Below are positions 1-8,109 of a DNA stretch of 15,848 nt, in pieces (positions within the stretch are counted from its first letter, which is position 1; every line of letters starts with the position of its first letter). Position numbers and translations under genes: made by a program. Source of the stretch: Candidatus Hodarchaeota archaeon (GTDB lineage Archaea > Asgardarchaeota > Heimdallarchaeia > Hodarchaeales > YT1-057); assembly GCA_016839955.1 (NCBI GenBank), contig JAEOTI010000046.1:1-15848 (forward strand). Direction: 5' to 3'. The notes beneath the pieces were generated by a model, which saw only the letters and a program-made list of their open reading frames with translations, did not search any database and was not told the origin of the DNA.

Positions 1-1
1 C

Positions 2-679
2 GTAGCGGAAGCATTAATCGCTTCTTTTGCGTCAGTAAAGATACGTAGTGAAGGACAGCACTTTCGACCTCCCTCAGTGAGTTTAAAAAACCCTCCAAAA
101 GTGAGTAGAGAAGTTCTTGCAAGTGTAGGGATTGTAAGTCATAGCAAAGGTGAAATCATCAAAATTCCATTTTCTGAAGTTAGAAAATTTTCAAATCTAG
201 ATTTACCAATGTCCCTAGCTAGTATTTGTGATATAAATGGTAAAGTTACACTCCGAGAACCTGTTCCTTTAATCAATATATACTCCCTTCTTATCCACAA
301 AGAAAGAGTCAGTAATAAAATCCTTCGAAAACTTGGTGAGTCTTTTTATGGAACCTCATTAGCAAGCGATTATTTTCTTCACAAATACCAAGAAGAAGGG
401 ATAATAACGCGTGTCAATCGAGGGCTATACAAACGTGGACCCTGTTTTGATACTGCTCTTAGTGAACATGATGCTAAAGTAGCGCATCAATATAGTCAAT
501 TCTTGAAAGAAATAGGCCAAGTGGCATTATCAGGTTCTTATCAGATATCTTCCATGGCTGATGGAACTACTCCTGATTCTCTTTCACGGGAAGAACTGAT
601 AGCCCAGGTAAAATCTCAGCAACGACTTATCTCAACCCTAAACTTAGAACTTCTTGCTCAACAGAAAGAATCTGAATAA
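2..679 (+). CDS. Unknown protein, 5'-truncated by window edge, winged-helix-like middle
   Basis: The reading frame is open from base 2 with no stop, so the true start most likely lies outside the window. A GTG at 77 is only the first in-window start candidate and has no clear ribosome site. I do not recognise a family. Counting from the GTG, residues about 78-120 read like a winged helix: a helix-rich stretch (VSNKILRKLG) followed by a helix ending in the strand-turn-strand GIITRVNRGLYKRG. The last 30 residues (SREELIAQVKSQQ...) are a charged, leucine-spaced helix that could form a coiled coil. A DNA-binding or regulatory role is inference from this shape only. The gene converges on the pilin-like gene at 737-3412. 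Confidence 0.65.
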   Translation, partial: VAEALIASFASVKIRSEGQHFRPPSVSLKNPPKVSREVLASVGIVSHSKGEIIKIPFSEVRKFSNLDLPMSLASICDINGKVTLREPVPLINIYSLLIHKERVSNKILRKLGESFYGTSLASDYFLHKYQEEGIITRVNRGLYKRGPCFDTALSEHDAKVAHQYSQFLKEIGQVALSGSYQISSMADGTTPDSLSREELIAQVKSQQRLISTLNLELLAQQKESE

Positions 680-690
680 TTTCTTGGTAT

Positions 691-726
691 AAAAAAGTGT
701 TTAACCCCCATAAAAGAGGGGATTAA
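691..726 (-). terminator. Hairpin plus T-tract terminator of the pilin-like gene
   Basis: Bases 701-726 form an inverted repeat: TTAA and CCCC pair with GGGG and TTAA around one C/A mismatch and an 8-base loop. Read on the minus strand, the hairpin lies just after the stop of the pilin-like gene and is followed by CACTTTTTT (bases 696-691 are all T on that strand). This is a good terminator geometry for that gene. The plus-strand side lacks a T-run, so any effect on the left gene is less likely. Confidence 0.5.
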
Positions 727-736
727 GAGATTCAGT

Positions 737-3412
737 TTATGTTATTGAAAAAGACACACTCGAAACTGCATAGGGTGAGCCCACACCAGAAATCCATATG
801 TTGATTCCATTATAGTTTCCAAGGTTGTCATCGTTTAGACGATATCTCCAATAGATGAAGAAAGTGTTACTGCTTCCTGGAACATTAAATGAAGATGTGT
901 CATATGGATTTACAGTTAGGGGTGATGTTTGGAACCATAAATTTCCATTATGAACCGCAACGTCATTTGGTGTAGAAGTACCCATATCTATTCGGTCTAA
1001 TGATTTAGAACCGCCTCCTGACCAAGATAAGCTACAGCCAACAACGGTAACTGCCGCTCCATCATTACGAATTGCGACATACATGCCCCTTCGTCCATCT
1101 TTTGTAGCACTCACAAATGCAAATGAAGGTTCTGTTTCCGTTTTTGAAGGTGTCAGGAAAGTAATGGGGTCTTGTATCTTGAAGGGAGCATCGGTAGTAT
1201 TGAAAACATTTGATATTTGTGTATTAAAAACAGATGTATTGAAATATAATTGGATCTCATAATCTCCGATTCCTAATGGTTTGTCAGTTATGTCAACCCA
1301 TGTGTCATTAGGCGTAGTTCCACCTGGCCAGACACTGAGGCCAGCTATCCAAATGTCTGTAAGTCCTACTGATGTTCCGTTACCCCAATAGGTTTTTATT
1401 TGAACCGCATCGCATGATTGTCCAGTCACGTTTATGTGATACGTTACTAGGTCTCCATCTACATTTATTTCTGGATTAGAAGACCGAGCTATTATGGGTG
1501 TTGTTTGTGCAGAAACAGTAATTTTGATAGGGTTACCCTCGGTTCCCCAGTAAAAAGTACCATTGTATCCATAGGTTGGCCACTGAAACGCCTGGTCTTT
1601 CGCCTCTAAGTAGTAATAAGTGAACTGTCCAAAAGTAATTTGATCACTTGGGATGTTTTGTGTCCAACGGGTGATTTTAAAACCAAGAGTGGTGTAACCT
1701 ACGGGATCATAACTCTCTGGTGTCATATCGACCTTTGTAAAAGCCCCACTTTCTCCCTGTCTATAATAAAGACTAACTCGACCTGTTTGAAGGGCAGAAT
1801 CGTTAGCATAAGATGCATCATTATCATAGGTTAGAGCGTTTATCTGAAGAGCATTCCCAGTAACGCCACTCGTTACATTTGCACTTTGATAAACATAAGG
1901 ATCCCAATCATCGATAACAGAAATATGCCAGGGAGATGAAACATTGCCATCATAAGCCACTGGACCTCCTGTTGTATCAGTAGCATTAATGAAATAATCT
2001 ATGCCATCAAGCTGCACAACGGCATATGGGATTGTAAATGTAAAGTTTCCTGTGGAGTTTTCCATTGTTTCACTGCTCCAGTCTAATGGGGCTTGCGAGA
2101 AAACAGTATCGTTTGTGCTTCGATACCATAAATCAGCGATTGCTACTCCACCAGGATCTGTAATTTCAGCCGTGATTTCAATTGCATCTCGATAGTATGA
2201 AGAATCAATAGGAGTATGACTAATATCTGGTGAATATGAATCTATTATTAGGGGTTCATTGGGATCGTTTGCGGTATCATTCATGTTACTGTCAACATCT
2301 ATTGCCTGAATCCAGTAAGTCATATTGTAATTCCAAGCAGAGAGACCAGCATAGGTTGATGGTATGTTACCTTGGAATATATCACTTACTCCTATCCTTG
2401 TCATTGATATGGATCCATTGGGGTAAGTTAAGTCACCAATTGAACTGATTTTATACCAGAGATAAACAGAGTTGATTTGTGAATCTTGGCATCCAGTATC
2501 GGTTACATTGGCTCGGACTACGGTTGAAGTCCCTAATTCGACTGTATTGTTAGAATATGGTAGGTATGTATTAAAATCCCAGATTTTAGGTTTGGTATAA
2601 TCATTATCGAGGGTATAATTCACTGTATTTGACCGGTTCCAGCCTGCATAGTCCCAGACGACGAATGTGACATTGTGATTTCCATTATCTAATCCTTTTG
2701 CACTATAATTATAACTAGCCCAGCTCCAATCCCAGGGATAACTGGTGGCTGTATAGTTTGCAAGAGTAGGGTTGTTTATTGTGGCCCGATTTGCATCTAG
2801 GTAGTAACTCACATTCTTTATTTCTTGATCAGTGATTGTAGGTTCATAAGCGACTGTTCGTCGGATGAATTCATCATCACTAACAGAAAAACTAGTAATT
2901 TCAGGACGGTCTGATTCCAGACTTAGAGCTTCACTCTTTAGAGTCGTACCACCTTTCCATGCAATATTGATTTGGTAATATATATCGTTGTCAGCGTTTT
3001 CAGGAACTAATTCAAAGTAAATAGATAGGTCTTGGTAGTCTGCTGCCTTAATTTCAATGGGAAACTCATAAAAATGTTCAATATCTGTCCCAGTATCTAT
3101 ATAATCCGTTCCATTTTTGTATTTAACATTGAAACCCGTAATCTCTCCTTCTCCTTTTCCATCATTAAAAATATTGAGTGAAAACTTCCCCCAAGCCTTA
3201 CCATTCTCTTTCGTTGTATCTGTATCATAAATTAGAGTTGCTTCATTTAAGGTAAGTTCTGGTTCTGCTTCAAACATTGGAAGGACAATAAAAAATACAA
3301 TCGCTGAAGCGGCTACCGCTAGCCCAATTAAAAGAATTACTGCAATAATGGGTGAAACTCCGCGTTTACAATTCTTAATACCTGATCTAATAATTTTTCT
3401 CGGAATCATCAT
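737..3412 (-). CDS. Large archaeal type IV pilin-like surface protein with Ig-like repeats
   Basis: This is a predicted secreted or cell-surface protein. The N-terminus carries an archaeal class III (prepilin-type) signal: basic residues ending KNCKRG, then VSPIIAVILL and a hydrophobic helix to about residue 47. Cleavage by a prepilin peptidase after KRG is expected from the family. The rest (about 840 residues) is an extracellular beta-rich region. Recurring aromatic strands (VSYYLD, VYLWYK, ADLWYR, VSLYYR; near residues 201, 316, 426 and 546) are spaced about 110-120 apart, suggesting Ig-like modules. There are 25 N-x-S/T sequons, none in the last 150 residues. Archaeal pilins are usually 100-250 residues, so this one is very long. 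I chose ATG at 3412 because AGGTGA sits five bases upstream; the alternative GTG at 3421 lies inside that ribosome site. A filament subunit, adhesin or tip protein are all possible. Confidence 0.85.
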   Translation of the reverse strand: MMIPRKIIRSGIKNCKRGVSPIIAVILLIGLAVAASAIVFFIVLPMFEAEPELTLNEATLIYDTDTTKENGKAWGKFSLNIFNDGKGEGEITGFNVKYKNGTDYIDTGTDIEHFYEFPIEIKAADYQDLSIYFELVPENADNDIYYQINIAWKGGTTLKSEALSLESDRPEITSFSVSDDEFIRRTVAYEPTITDQEIKNVSYYLDANRATINNPTLANYTATSYPWDWSWASYNYSAKGLDNGNHNVTFVVWDYAGWNRSNTVNYTLDNDYTKPKIWDFNTYLPYSNNTVELGTSTVVRANVTDTGCQDSQINSVYLWYKISSIGDLTYPNGSISMTRIGVSDIFQGNIPSTYAGLSAWNYNMTYWIQAIDVDSNMNDTANDPNEPLIIDSYSPDISHTPIDSSYYRDAIEITAEITDPGGVAIADLWYRSTNDTVFSQAPLDWSSETMENSTGNFTFTIPYAVVQLDGIDYFINATDTTGGPVAYDGNVSSPWHISVIDDWDPYVYQSANVTSGVTGNALQINALTYDNDASYANDSALQTGRVSLYYRQGESGAFTKVDMTPESYDPVGYTTLGFKITRWTQNIPSDQITFGQFTYYYLEAKDQAFQWPTYGYNGTFYWGTEGNPIKITVSAQTTPIIARSSNPEINVDGDLVTYHINVTGQSCDAVQIKTYWGNGTSVGLTDIWIAGLSVWPGGTTPNDTWVDITDKPLGIGDYEIQLYFNTSVFNTQISNVFNTTDAPFKIQDPITFLTPSKTETEPSFAFVSATKDGRRGMYVAIRNDGAAVTVVGCSLSWSGGGSKSLDRIDMGTSTPNDVAVHNGNLWFQTSPLTVNPYDTSSFNVPGSSNTFFIYWRYRLNDDNLGNYNGINIWISGVGSPYAVSSVSFSIT

Positions 3413-3746
3413 CTCTGTCACCTGAAATTAACCTAATTATTGATATCTTATTCCTTAGTAGTTCTCCCGATTCTTAAACATTAATGTATCATTCTGAACA
3501 ATCAGTCTTCTCGATTATTGTCCTCAGTGACAAGTATTAACGAGAAAATCATAACAATCCAAAAAATACATGTTATCAAAAATATTACATGTTACAAATA
3601 TAAAGTTTCGTATTAAGAATCCTCAAAATTAAGATCAAATAATTTTAATTTCTTGCGCACTTTTCATGATTGTACAAGAAAATAATGTCTTTTAAATCCT
3701 TATTTTTATGTTTTTAGTGATTTCACGCTGAAAAGAGAAAAAAGTA
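3413..3746. promoter_or_regulatory. AT-rich divergent intergenic region with paired direct repeat
   Basis: This 334-base gap between divergent genes holds no convincing ORF or RNA gene. It must contain both promoters. For the phosphorylase, TTTAAATC at 3691-3698 is a TATA-like candidate. The nine-base word TACATGTTA occurs twice, at 3567-3575 and 3586-3594, 19 bases apart start to start, which is close to two helical turns. This could be a regulator binding site. The functional reading is inference. Confidence 0.4.
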
Positions 3747-4547
3747 ATGTGGAGAGTGCTCAATCATATGAAACCTATAGGTGTCATTGGTGGAAGTGGT
3801 TTCTATGACTTTTTATTTCAATCTGAGAAGAAGAGTGTAGATACTCCTTTTGGGAAGGTTGATTTATACCAAGGAAATGTAAGTGGTCAAGAAGTAGTCT
3901 TTCTTCCCCGACATGGTACCGATCACTCCACTCCTCCCCATGCCATCAATTATAAGGCTAATATTTATGCTATAAACAAAATTGGAGTACAAAGAGTAGT
4001 TTCTACAAATGCTGTTGGTTCATGCCAAGAAAAACTCAAACCGGGCGACTTTATACTTCTTAGTTCCTTTTTAGATTTATTTGGATGTGGTACTCAAACT
4101 TTCTTTGATGGGTCTGCCTCAATCATCACTCAGAATGGAAAAAAGCGTGAGGGAGTTGTACATTCAGATATGACAGAACCTTATTGTCCTCAACTTCGAG
4201 AATTATTTCAAGAAGAGGGAAGATTGTCGGATGTAACTGTTCATAACAGAGGAATATATGCAATGTTCAGAGGGCCCAGGTTTGAGACACCAGCTGAAAT
4301 CAATGCGTTAAAGAGCTTAGGTGTAAATGTCGTTGGAATGACAAATGTTCCTGAAGTTATCCTCGCAAGAGAAATTGGTTTGTGTTATTCAACAATTGCA
4401 GTAATAACAAACTTTGCTGCTGGTATGCAATCACGTATTACTCACGAAGAAGTCACAGAAATCTTCAAAAAACGAATTAATGACTTGAAACAGTTAATAA
4501 AGAAAGTAATTAAGAGGATTCCACAAGACAAAACTTGTCTTTGCTAA
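3747..4547 (+). CDS. Purine nucleoside / methylthio-nucleoside phosphorylase (MTAP/MTIP family)
   Basis: This is a phosphorolytic enzyme of the trimeric PNP/MTAP family that cleaves a purine (thio)nucleoside to free base and (methylthio)ribose-1-phosphate in salvage. Family motifs are in order: GVIGGSGFYD (12-21, phosphate loop), FLPRHG (52-57), NYKANIYA (68-75), NAVGS (88-92), FFDGS (119-123), GPRFET (176-181) and GMTNVPEVILARE (197-209). The base-recognition segment reads ITNFAAG (220-226) with Asn222. MTAP proper has Asp there; Asn is typical of enzymes for 6-oxopurines such as methylthioinosine, inosine and guanosine. So methylthioinosine or inosine/guanosine phosphorylase is more likely than adenosine-specific MTAP. 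The protein ends CLC, recalling the C-terminal CxC disulfide of thermophilic archaeal MTAPs. The start is uncertain: ATG at 3747 or ATG at 3768 (MKPIGVIGG). Neither has a strong ribosome site. Confidence 0.9.
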   Translation: MWRVLNHMKPIGVIGGSGFYDFLFQSEKKSVDTPFGKVDLYQGNVSGQEVVFLPRHGTDHSTPPHAINYKANIYAINKIGVQRVVSTNAVGSCQEKLKPGDFILLSSFLDLFGCGTQTFFDGSASIITQNGKKREGVVHSDMTEPYCPQLRELFQEEGRLSDVTVHNRGIYAMFRGPRFETPAEINALKSLGVNVVGMTNVPEVILAREIGLCYSTIAVITNFAAGMQSRITHEEVTEIFKKRINDLKQLIKKVIKRIPQDKTCLC

Positions 4548-5215
4548 TTTTTCACAAAATCTGATTCGTCAGTAACTTTATCAAGAGCTAAGCGAACTCT
4601 GCTTCTTTTCAGGTATAATCCAACTTTTAACCCGTCGTAAGTTAGTGAAAACTTTCCCTTAGTTTTTTCCACTAATCCAAGTTCCTCTAGCTGACTAAGT
4701 GTACGACTTCGTATAATTGGGGCCCAAGCACGTCCTTTTACTATCTCTCTAATAGACATTGAATGAGACTCTACATTATTATCCATAGTTTTTGCAAACA
4801 TTCGTTCAATAATTACTTCACCATCTTTAGTCTGCTCTAATTTCCAGAGGGTTTCAAAAGGAGGAACTACACCGCCAAAACCTGCAGCGATATCATAAAC
4901 ACAAAGAAGTTCGCCCATTAACTGCGGGTACGCTTGACGTAGTTCTAAATTGTCTGCAATAATGTTGTTTATTGCTTCTAAGATTTTATTGACAACGTCT
5001 CTTTCCATGTATGCCATGGACTCAACTAAATAAACTTTAAAAGTGTTTAAGACTTGTTCCGCTACATCATATCGCTGTTTTTCGATGCTCTTTTGAAACC
5101 AAGTCTCGAGAACCGATAAATCCCGTCCTGAGAATAATGCCAGGTCACGCAGCTCGATAACATCTTCTTTTGAAACCTCTTTCTCTTTCTCTTCAGTACT
5201 TGTTGTCTCATTCAT
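4544..5215 (-). CDS. Hypothetical winged-helix protein
   Basis: This 223-residue soluble protein belongs to no family I recognise. Residues 1-18 are charged and low-complexity (TEEKEKE). Residues 19-130 are mainly helical with a Tyr/Ala-rich middle (AYMERDVVNKILEAINNIIADN). Residues about 155-203 look like a winged helix: IREIVKGRAWAPIIRSR, then TLSQLEELGLVEKTKGKFSLTYDG, the classic recognition-helix-plus-wing pattern of archaeal regulators and of ribosomal S19e-like folds. The segment is strongly basic (KGRAWAPIIRSR, KRSRVR), which fits nucleic-acid binding. The ATG overlaps the stop of the small upstream ORF as ATGA, suggesting coupled translation. The stop overlaps the stop of the convergent phosphorylase by four bases. 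The function is unknown. Confidence 0.75.
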   Translation of the reverse strand: MNETTSTEEKEKEVSKEDVIELRDLALFSGRDLSVLETWFQKSIEKQRYDVAEQVLNTFKVYLVESMAYMERDVVNKILEAINNIIADNLELRQAYPQLMGELLCVYDIAAGFGGVVPPFETLWKLEQTKDGEVIIERMFAKTMDNNVESHSMSIREIVKGRAWAPIIRSRTLSQLEELGLVEKTKGKFSLTYDGLKVGLYLKRSRVRLALDKVTDESDFVKN

Positions 5216-5397
5216 AGGAATGAAGGCCTCTTCTGCTGAGCTGCGATTAAAATTTCCTTTTCAATGCTTATAAACCCTGACCCAATCAACGAAGAACTAC
5301 TCTCAATGTTACTTATAATCCTGCCTAAGGCTAGAAAAAGCAATGTACTTGAAAATGATGAAACTATAATTAGAACAGATAATATTTTCGACTGCAC
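5212..5397 (-). CDS. Small single-helix membrane ORF (doubtful)
   Basis: This is a 61-residue ORF with a GTG start and no clear ribosome site. Residues 4-24 (ILSVLIIVSSFSSTLLFLALG) would make one membrane helix or signal anchor. The rest is short and polar with a serine run (ESSSSLIGSG). The main support is that its TGA overlaps the ATG of the following winged-helix gene (ATGA), an arrangement common in archaeal operons. Against it are the short length, the GTG start and the absence of any recognised family. It could be a chance ORF in the leader of the next gene. Confidence 0.35.
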   Translation of the reverse strand: MQSKILSVLIIVSSFSSTLLFLALGRIISNIESSSSLIGSGFISIEKEILIAAQQKRPSFL

Positions 5398-5721
5398 GGA
5401 ATTTGTTTTATTTGATAGCTAACACAGTGAATATAGAATAATAATGGGGACAAAATCTCGGCAATTATGGGAAAACCATGCTAATAAACATTCCAAATTC
5501 TGATTAAAAGGGGACAATCGTACTATGTTCCTATCTAGCGGATTGTAAGGAATATTGACATAGAAATATCAAATAAAAAGAGAAAATTTAGAACACACAC
5601 CAAATCTTTAAGGCGCTAAAATAATTTAATTAAGCAAATTTTGTAGATATGTTCTTTTTATACCTTATTAAGCATAAATATCTAGTTAGAGATCCTTTAC
5701 GACTTCTTAAGGTGAATTATA
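5398..5721. promoter_or_regulatory. AT-rich divergent intergenic region; promoter of DUF389 gene
   Basis: This 324-base gap has no convincing ORF or RNA gene. Near the right end, ATAAATAT at 5674-5681 is a good archaeal TATA candidate, predicting a transcript start near 5700-5706. It is followed by the ribosome site AAGGTGA at 5709-5715, six bases before the ATG of the membrane protein gene. A second candidate, TTTTATAC, lies at 5657-5664. The word GGGGACAA occurs twice (about 5444 and 5510), which may be chance. Confidence 0.45.
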
Positions 5722-7023
5722 ATGAAACAAATCCAGGTTGTCGTACCTGCAGGAGAAGGATGGCGAATTCGAGACGAATTATCCAGTAGGTTCCCTTATG
5801 TTAGTCTTGTCGATGGACGAACAACAGACCTGCTCCTTTTTGCTGTTGGTGTTGGACATGTTCAAGAGTTGCTAGGAGCCCTTGATGAACAGGGTGTGGG
5901 TAAGAAGCATGGCGAAATCTCTGTAGTTGATATGACAACACGGATTCCACGAGTTCCAGTTGGTTTAATAACTGGAGGAAGAATAGCAGATACGGAATTA
6001 TTTGATCAATTACGAGGAGAAGGATCAATAGATACACCCTTCATTACCTATACTATATTAGCTGCATTAATTGCCACTTTCGGTCTTATTGCTGACAATA
6101 TTGTAGCTGTCATTGCAAGTATGATCGTAGCTCCATTATTGGGGCCAATTATAAACACAAGTTACGGTTTATTAATGGGAGAAGAGCGCATTTGGAAACA
6201 GGCTGCAGTAACAGAAGCTTTTGGGATCATAGTTTCAATGTTTGTTGGAGCAGGTTTTGCATTTATTCTTGTAGGAGAAACAGCTGCAGCTAATTTTAGC
6301 CTTACTGGTGAGATGGAATCACGCACAGCTGTTTCCTTATTAGATATTGGAATAGCTGTTGTAGGGGGACTTGCAGCAGGCGTAGTTACCACTGAAAGAG
6401 AACGGGCTGGTATCATAGGAATTGCAGTCGCAGCTTCGCTAATGCCTCCAGCCACAAATATTGGTATTCTATTTAGGCTTGGTTTATACTACGAAATGGC
6501 GGGATGCTTCCTTTTACTTCTAATTAACTTAGCAGCAATTCATTCTGCCCTGCTTTTAGTCTATTGGATTAGAGGGATCAAACCTACTACACAATGGAAA
6601 GCAAGAGTCGCAAGAAAATCGATTCAGCGAGGAATTGTACTAGTTGTGTTGTTGATTATCATGATAAGCGTTCCAATTATCTATCTTGCATGGGAGAGTT
6701 ATGTAGAATGGAATGCAACGATGAGTGTAAGTGGTATTGTTTATGACGAACTTGAAGATGAAGGTATAGTTCAATCGCGAGTCAAGACACTCGATATTAA
6801 TATTGATTCATCTCGAATATCAATCTACCTTGTCTTAGCTCTTCGTGATTATGAATATGATAATTTTGCAACAGAAGGAGATAGGGAAGCAGTAGCGAAT
6901 CGTATAGCAAATAAAGTAGAAGATAAAATGGATAAGGATTGTTGGGTGTCAATTCAGTGGATCAAATCCATATCCAGTACTAGTTTAGCCCAACCAACTG
7001 TAAGAAATGATATTGTCGGCTAA
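5722..7023 (+). CDS. DUF389 family integral membrane protein
   Basis: This is a member of the DUF389 (uncharacterised hydrophobic domain) family, whose biochemical function I do not know to be established. Residues 1-80 form a soluble ferredoxin-like region (MKQIQVVVPAGEG...). The membrane core follows, with helices near 105-122, 126-145, 160-184, 207-223, 229-252 and 257-282, and a further one at 303-323. The family hallmark IASMIVAPLLGPI is at 131-143, and AASLMPPATNIGI at 237-249 is a second conserved proline-rich turn. The last 110 residues are soluble. The start is well supported by AAGGTGA six bases upstream. The gene seems to be its own transcription unit, with oligo-T runs after the stop. 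A transport or stress role is only a guess. Confidence 0.9.
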   Translation: MKQIQVVVPAGEGWRIRDELSSRFPYVSLVDGRTTDLLLFAVGVGHVQELLGALDEQGVGKKHGEISVVDMTTRIPRVPVGLITGGRIADTELFDQLRGEGSIDTPFITYTILAALIATFGLIADNIVAVIASMIVAPLLGPIINTSYGLLMGEERIWKQAAVTEAFGIIVSMFVGAGFAFILVGETAAANFSLTGEMESRTAVSLLDIGIAVVGGLAAGVVTTERERAGIIGIAVAASLMPPATNIGILFRLGLYYEMAGCFLLLLINLAAIHSALLLVYWIRGIKPTTQWKARVARKSIQRGIVLVVLLIIMISVPIIYLAWESYVEWNATMSVSGIVYDELEDEGIVQSRVKTLDINIDSSRISIYLVLALRDYEYDNFATEGDREAVANRIANKVEDKMDKDCWVSIQWIKSISSTSLAQPTVRNDIVG

Positions 7024-7039
7024 AATTTACTTCCTGTTA

Positions 7040-7072
7040 TTTTTTATACCATTTTGTAAGAATACTTTTTTT
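7040..7072 (+). terminator. Oligo-T terminator after DUF389 gene
   Basis: Two T-runs on the coding strand (T6 at 7040-7045 and T7 at 7066-7072) follow the stop within 50 bases. Archaeal RNA polymerase commonly terminates at such U-tracts without a hairpin. Confidence 0.4.
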
Positions 7073-7157
7073 AGCTACAATGAGAAGATAAGCAGGACGT
7101 AATTTTAACGAATGAATATTCGCAAAAAAATAATCTTTTCAGCTCATTCTTGGATGT

Positions 7158-7850
7158 GTGAACCTCTTGATATCTCGTGACGGTATTGTACGTATCTCTG
7201 AAGCTGTAGCAAGTATAGAGGTTAAACTATCCGATTTACAAGCGACATTCCAAGAAAAAATTAAAGGATTAACAACAGCGTTCAAAGAAATCCAAACAGG
7301 CCTTGAAAGAGTTGAAGAAGAATTTGAGAAAGGAAGCAATACGCTTTCAGAATTGTCTAACGGGCAAAAGAAACATTCTGAGAGTTTAGAAAAATTAGAA
7401 GGACAACTAGATATTCTTAATCAAGAAAAAGAAGCTTTACAGGAAAAACTTGGCGAAAATGAGCACAATGAAACAGAGTTCTCTGCTATTAAAGAACAAC
7501 TTCAAGAGCTACAAACTGAAGGAGAAACGTTATCTAAAGCTCTTAGTCATGAAAAAGAACTAAATGCTGTATTAAAGCAATTAAATTCAGAAATGGATGA
7601 ACGAATCCAAGCAGTTGAACAAGAACAATCAGCTTATCAAATTCTAGTTAATCATTTATGGGGCGGAGCAATACACTTGAAAATCATTAGCCTGTTAAAA
7701 ACTGAATCTCACAGTCGCGCGGATTTGGTTTCCTTGACTGAAGCAGAAGCTGCTACAGTAGTAACTGCATTAAAGGAATTAGAAGCCAAAAAAATAATTG
7801 ACTATGATGAAGAAAAAGGTATTGCGACCTTAAACGAAAACTTACCATAA
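7158..7850 (+). CDS. Long coiled-coil protein with C-terminal winged helix
   Basis: This is a 230-residue protein of no recognised family. Residues about 15-155 are an almost continuous charged heptad region (for example LEKLEGQLDILNQEKEALQ), predicting a long coiled coil and dimerisation. Residues 161-228 form a compact domain, YQILVNHLWGGAIHLKIISLL followed by SRADLVSLTEAEAATVVTAL and a KKIIDYDEEKGIATL wing. This is a helix-turn-helix of the MarR/ArsR-like winged type. The start is GTG at 7158; a stop lies in frame at 7131 and no in-frame ATG is available nearby. An inverted repeat CGAAT-N4-ATTCG lies at 7109-7122, just upstream, and could be an operator. A transcription factor or chromatin/chromosome-organising role is inference from architecture. 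Confidence 0.8.
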   Translation: MNLLISRDGIVRISEAVASIEVKLSDLQATFQEKIKGLTTAFKEIQTGLERVEEEFEKGSNTLSELSNGQKKHSESLEKLEGQLDILNQEKEALQEKLGENEHNETEFSAIKEQLQELQTEGETLSKALSHEKELNAVLKQLNSEMDERIQAVEQEQSAYQILVNHLWGGAIHLKIISLLKTESHSRADLVSLTEAEAATVVTALKELEAKKIIDYDEEKGIATLNENLP

Positions 7851-7964
7851 TTTCTACATTAAACTTATTATATTTGTGAACAAAACCAAATTTTTCTTCC
7901 TCTAAAGGTCATTTCCTCTAAATAAATCCGTTTTTAATTGTCCATATTCTTTTCTAATGGTAAA

Positions 7965-8000
7965 GAAAATCTCACATAAAGGAAGTATGAGATTGTTTCT
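7965..8000. other. Hairpin in intergenic region
   Basis: AATCTCA (7968-7974) pairs perfectly with TGAGATT (7988-7994) around a 13-base loop. It is extended by four further pairs (AGAA/TTCT) across a two-base bulge. It sits in the 259-base gap between the coiled-coil gene and the aminotransferase homologue. A direct repeat TTCCTCTAAA lies 5' of it at 7897-7906 and 7913-7922. It may be a terminator or a structured leader element. Confidence 0.35.
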
Positions 8001-8109
8001 CCCAGATATTCAACTCACTTAACCTAAAAAGACACAATTTACTAATAGGAAGTGCTTTTTTTCACGAAATCTGAGAATAACATAGACAAAACGATACGAG
8101 GGTCATTCA

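Noticed and set aside
1640..2448. Three plus-strand ORFs of 64-72 residues
   Set aside because: They lie wholly inside the pilin-like gene on the other strand, have low-complexity sequence and no family signal.
5801..6455. Minus-strand ORFs of 78 and 97 residues
   Set aside because: Antisense shadows of the DUF389 gene, whose own frame has clear family motifs.
7139..7339. Minus-strand ORF of 66 residues
   Set aside because: Antisense to the start of the coiled-coil gene; no motif or ribosome site.
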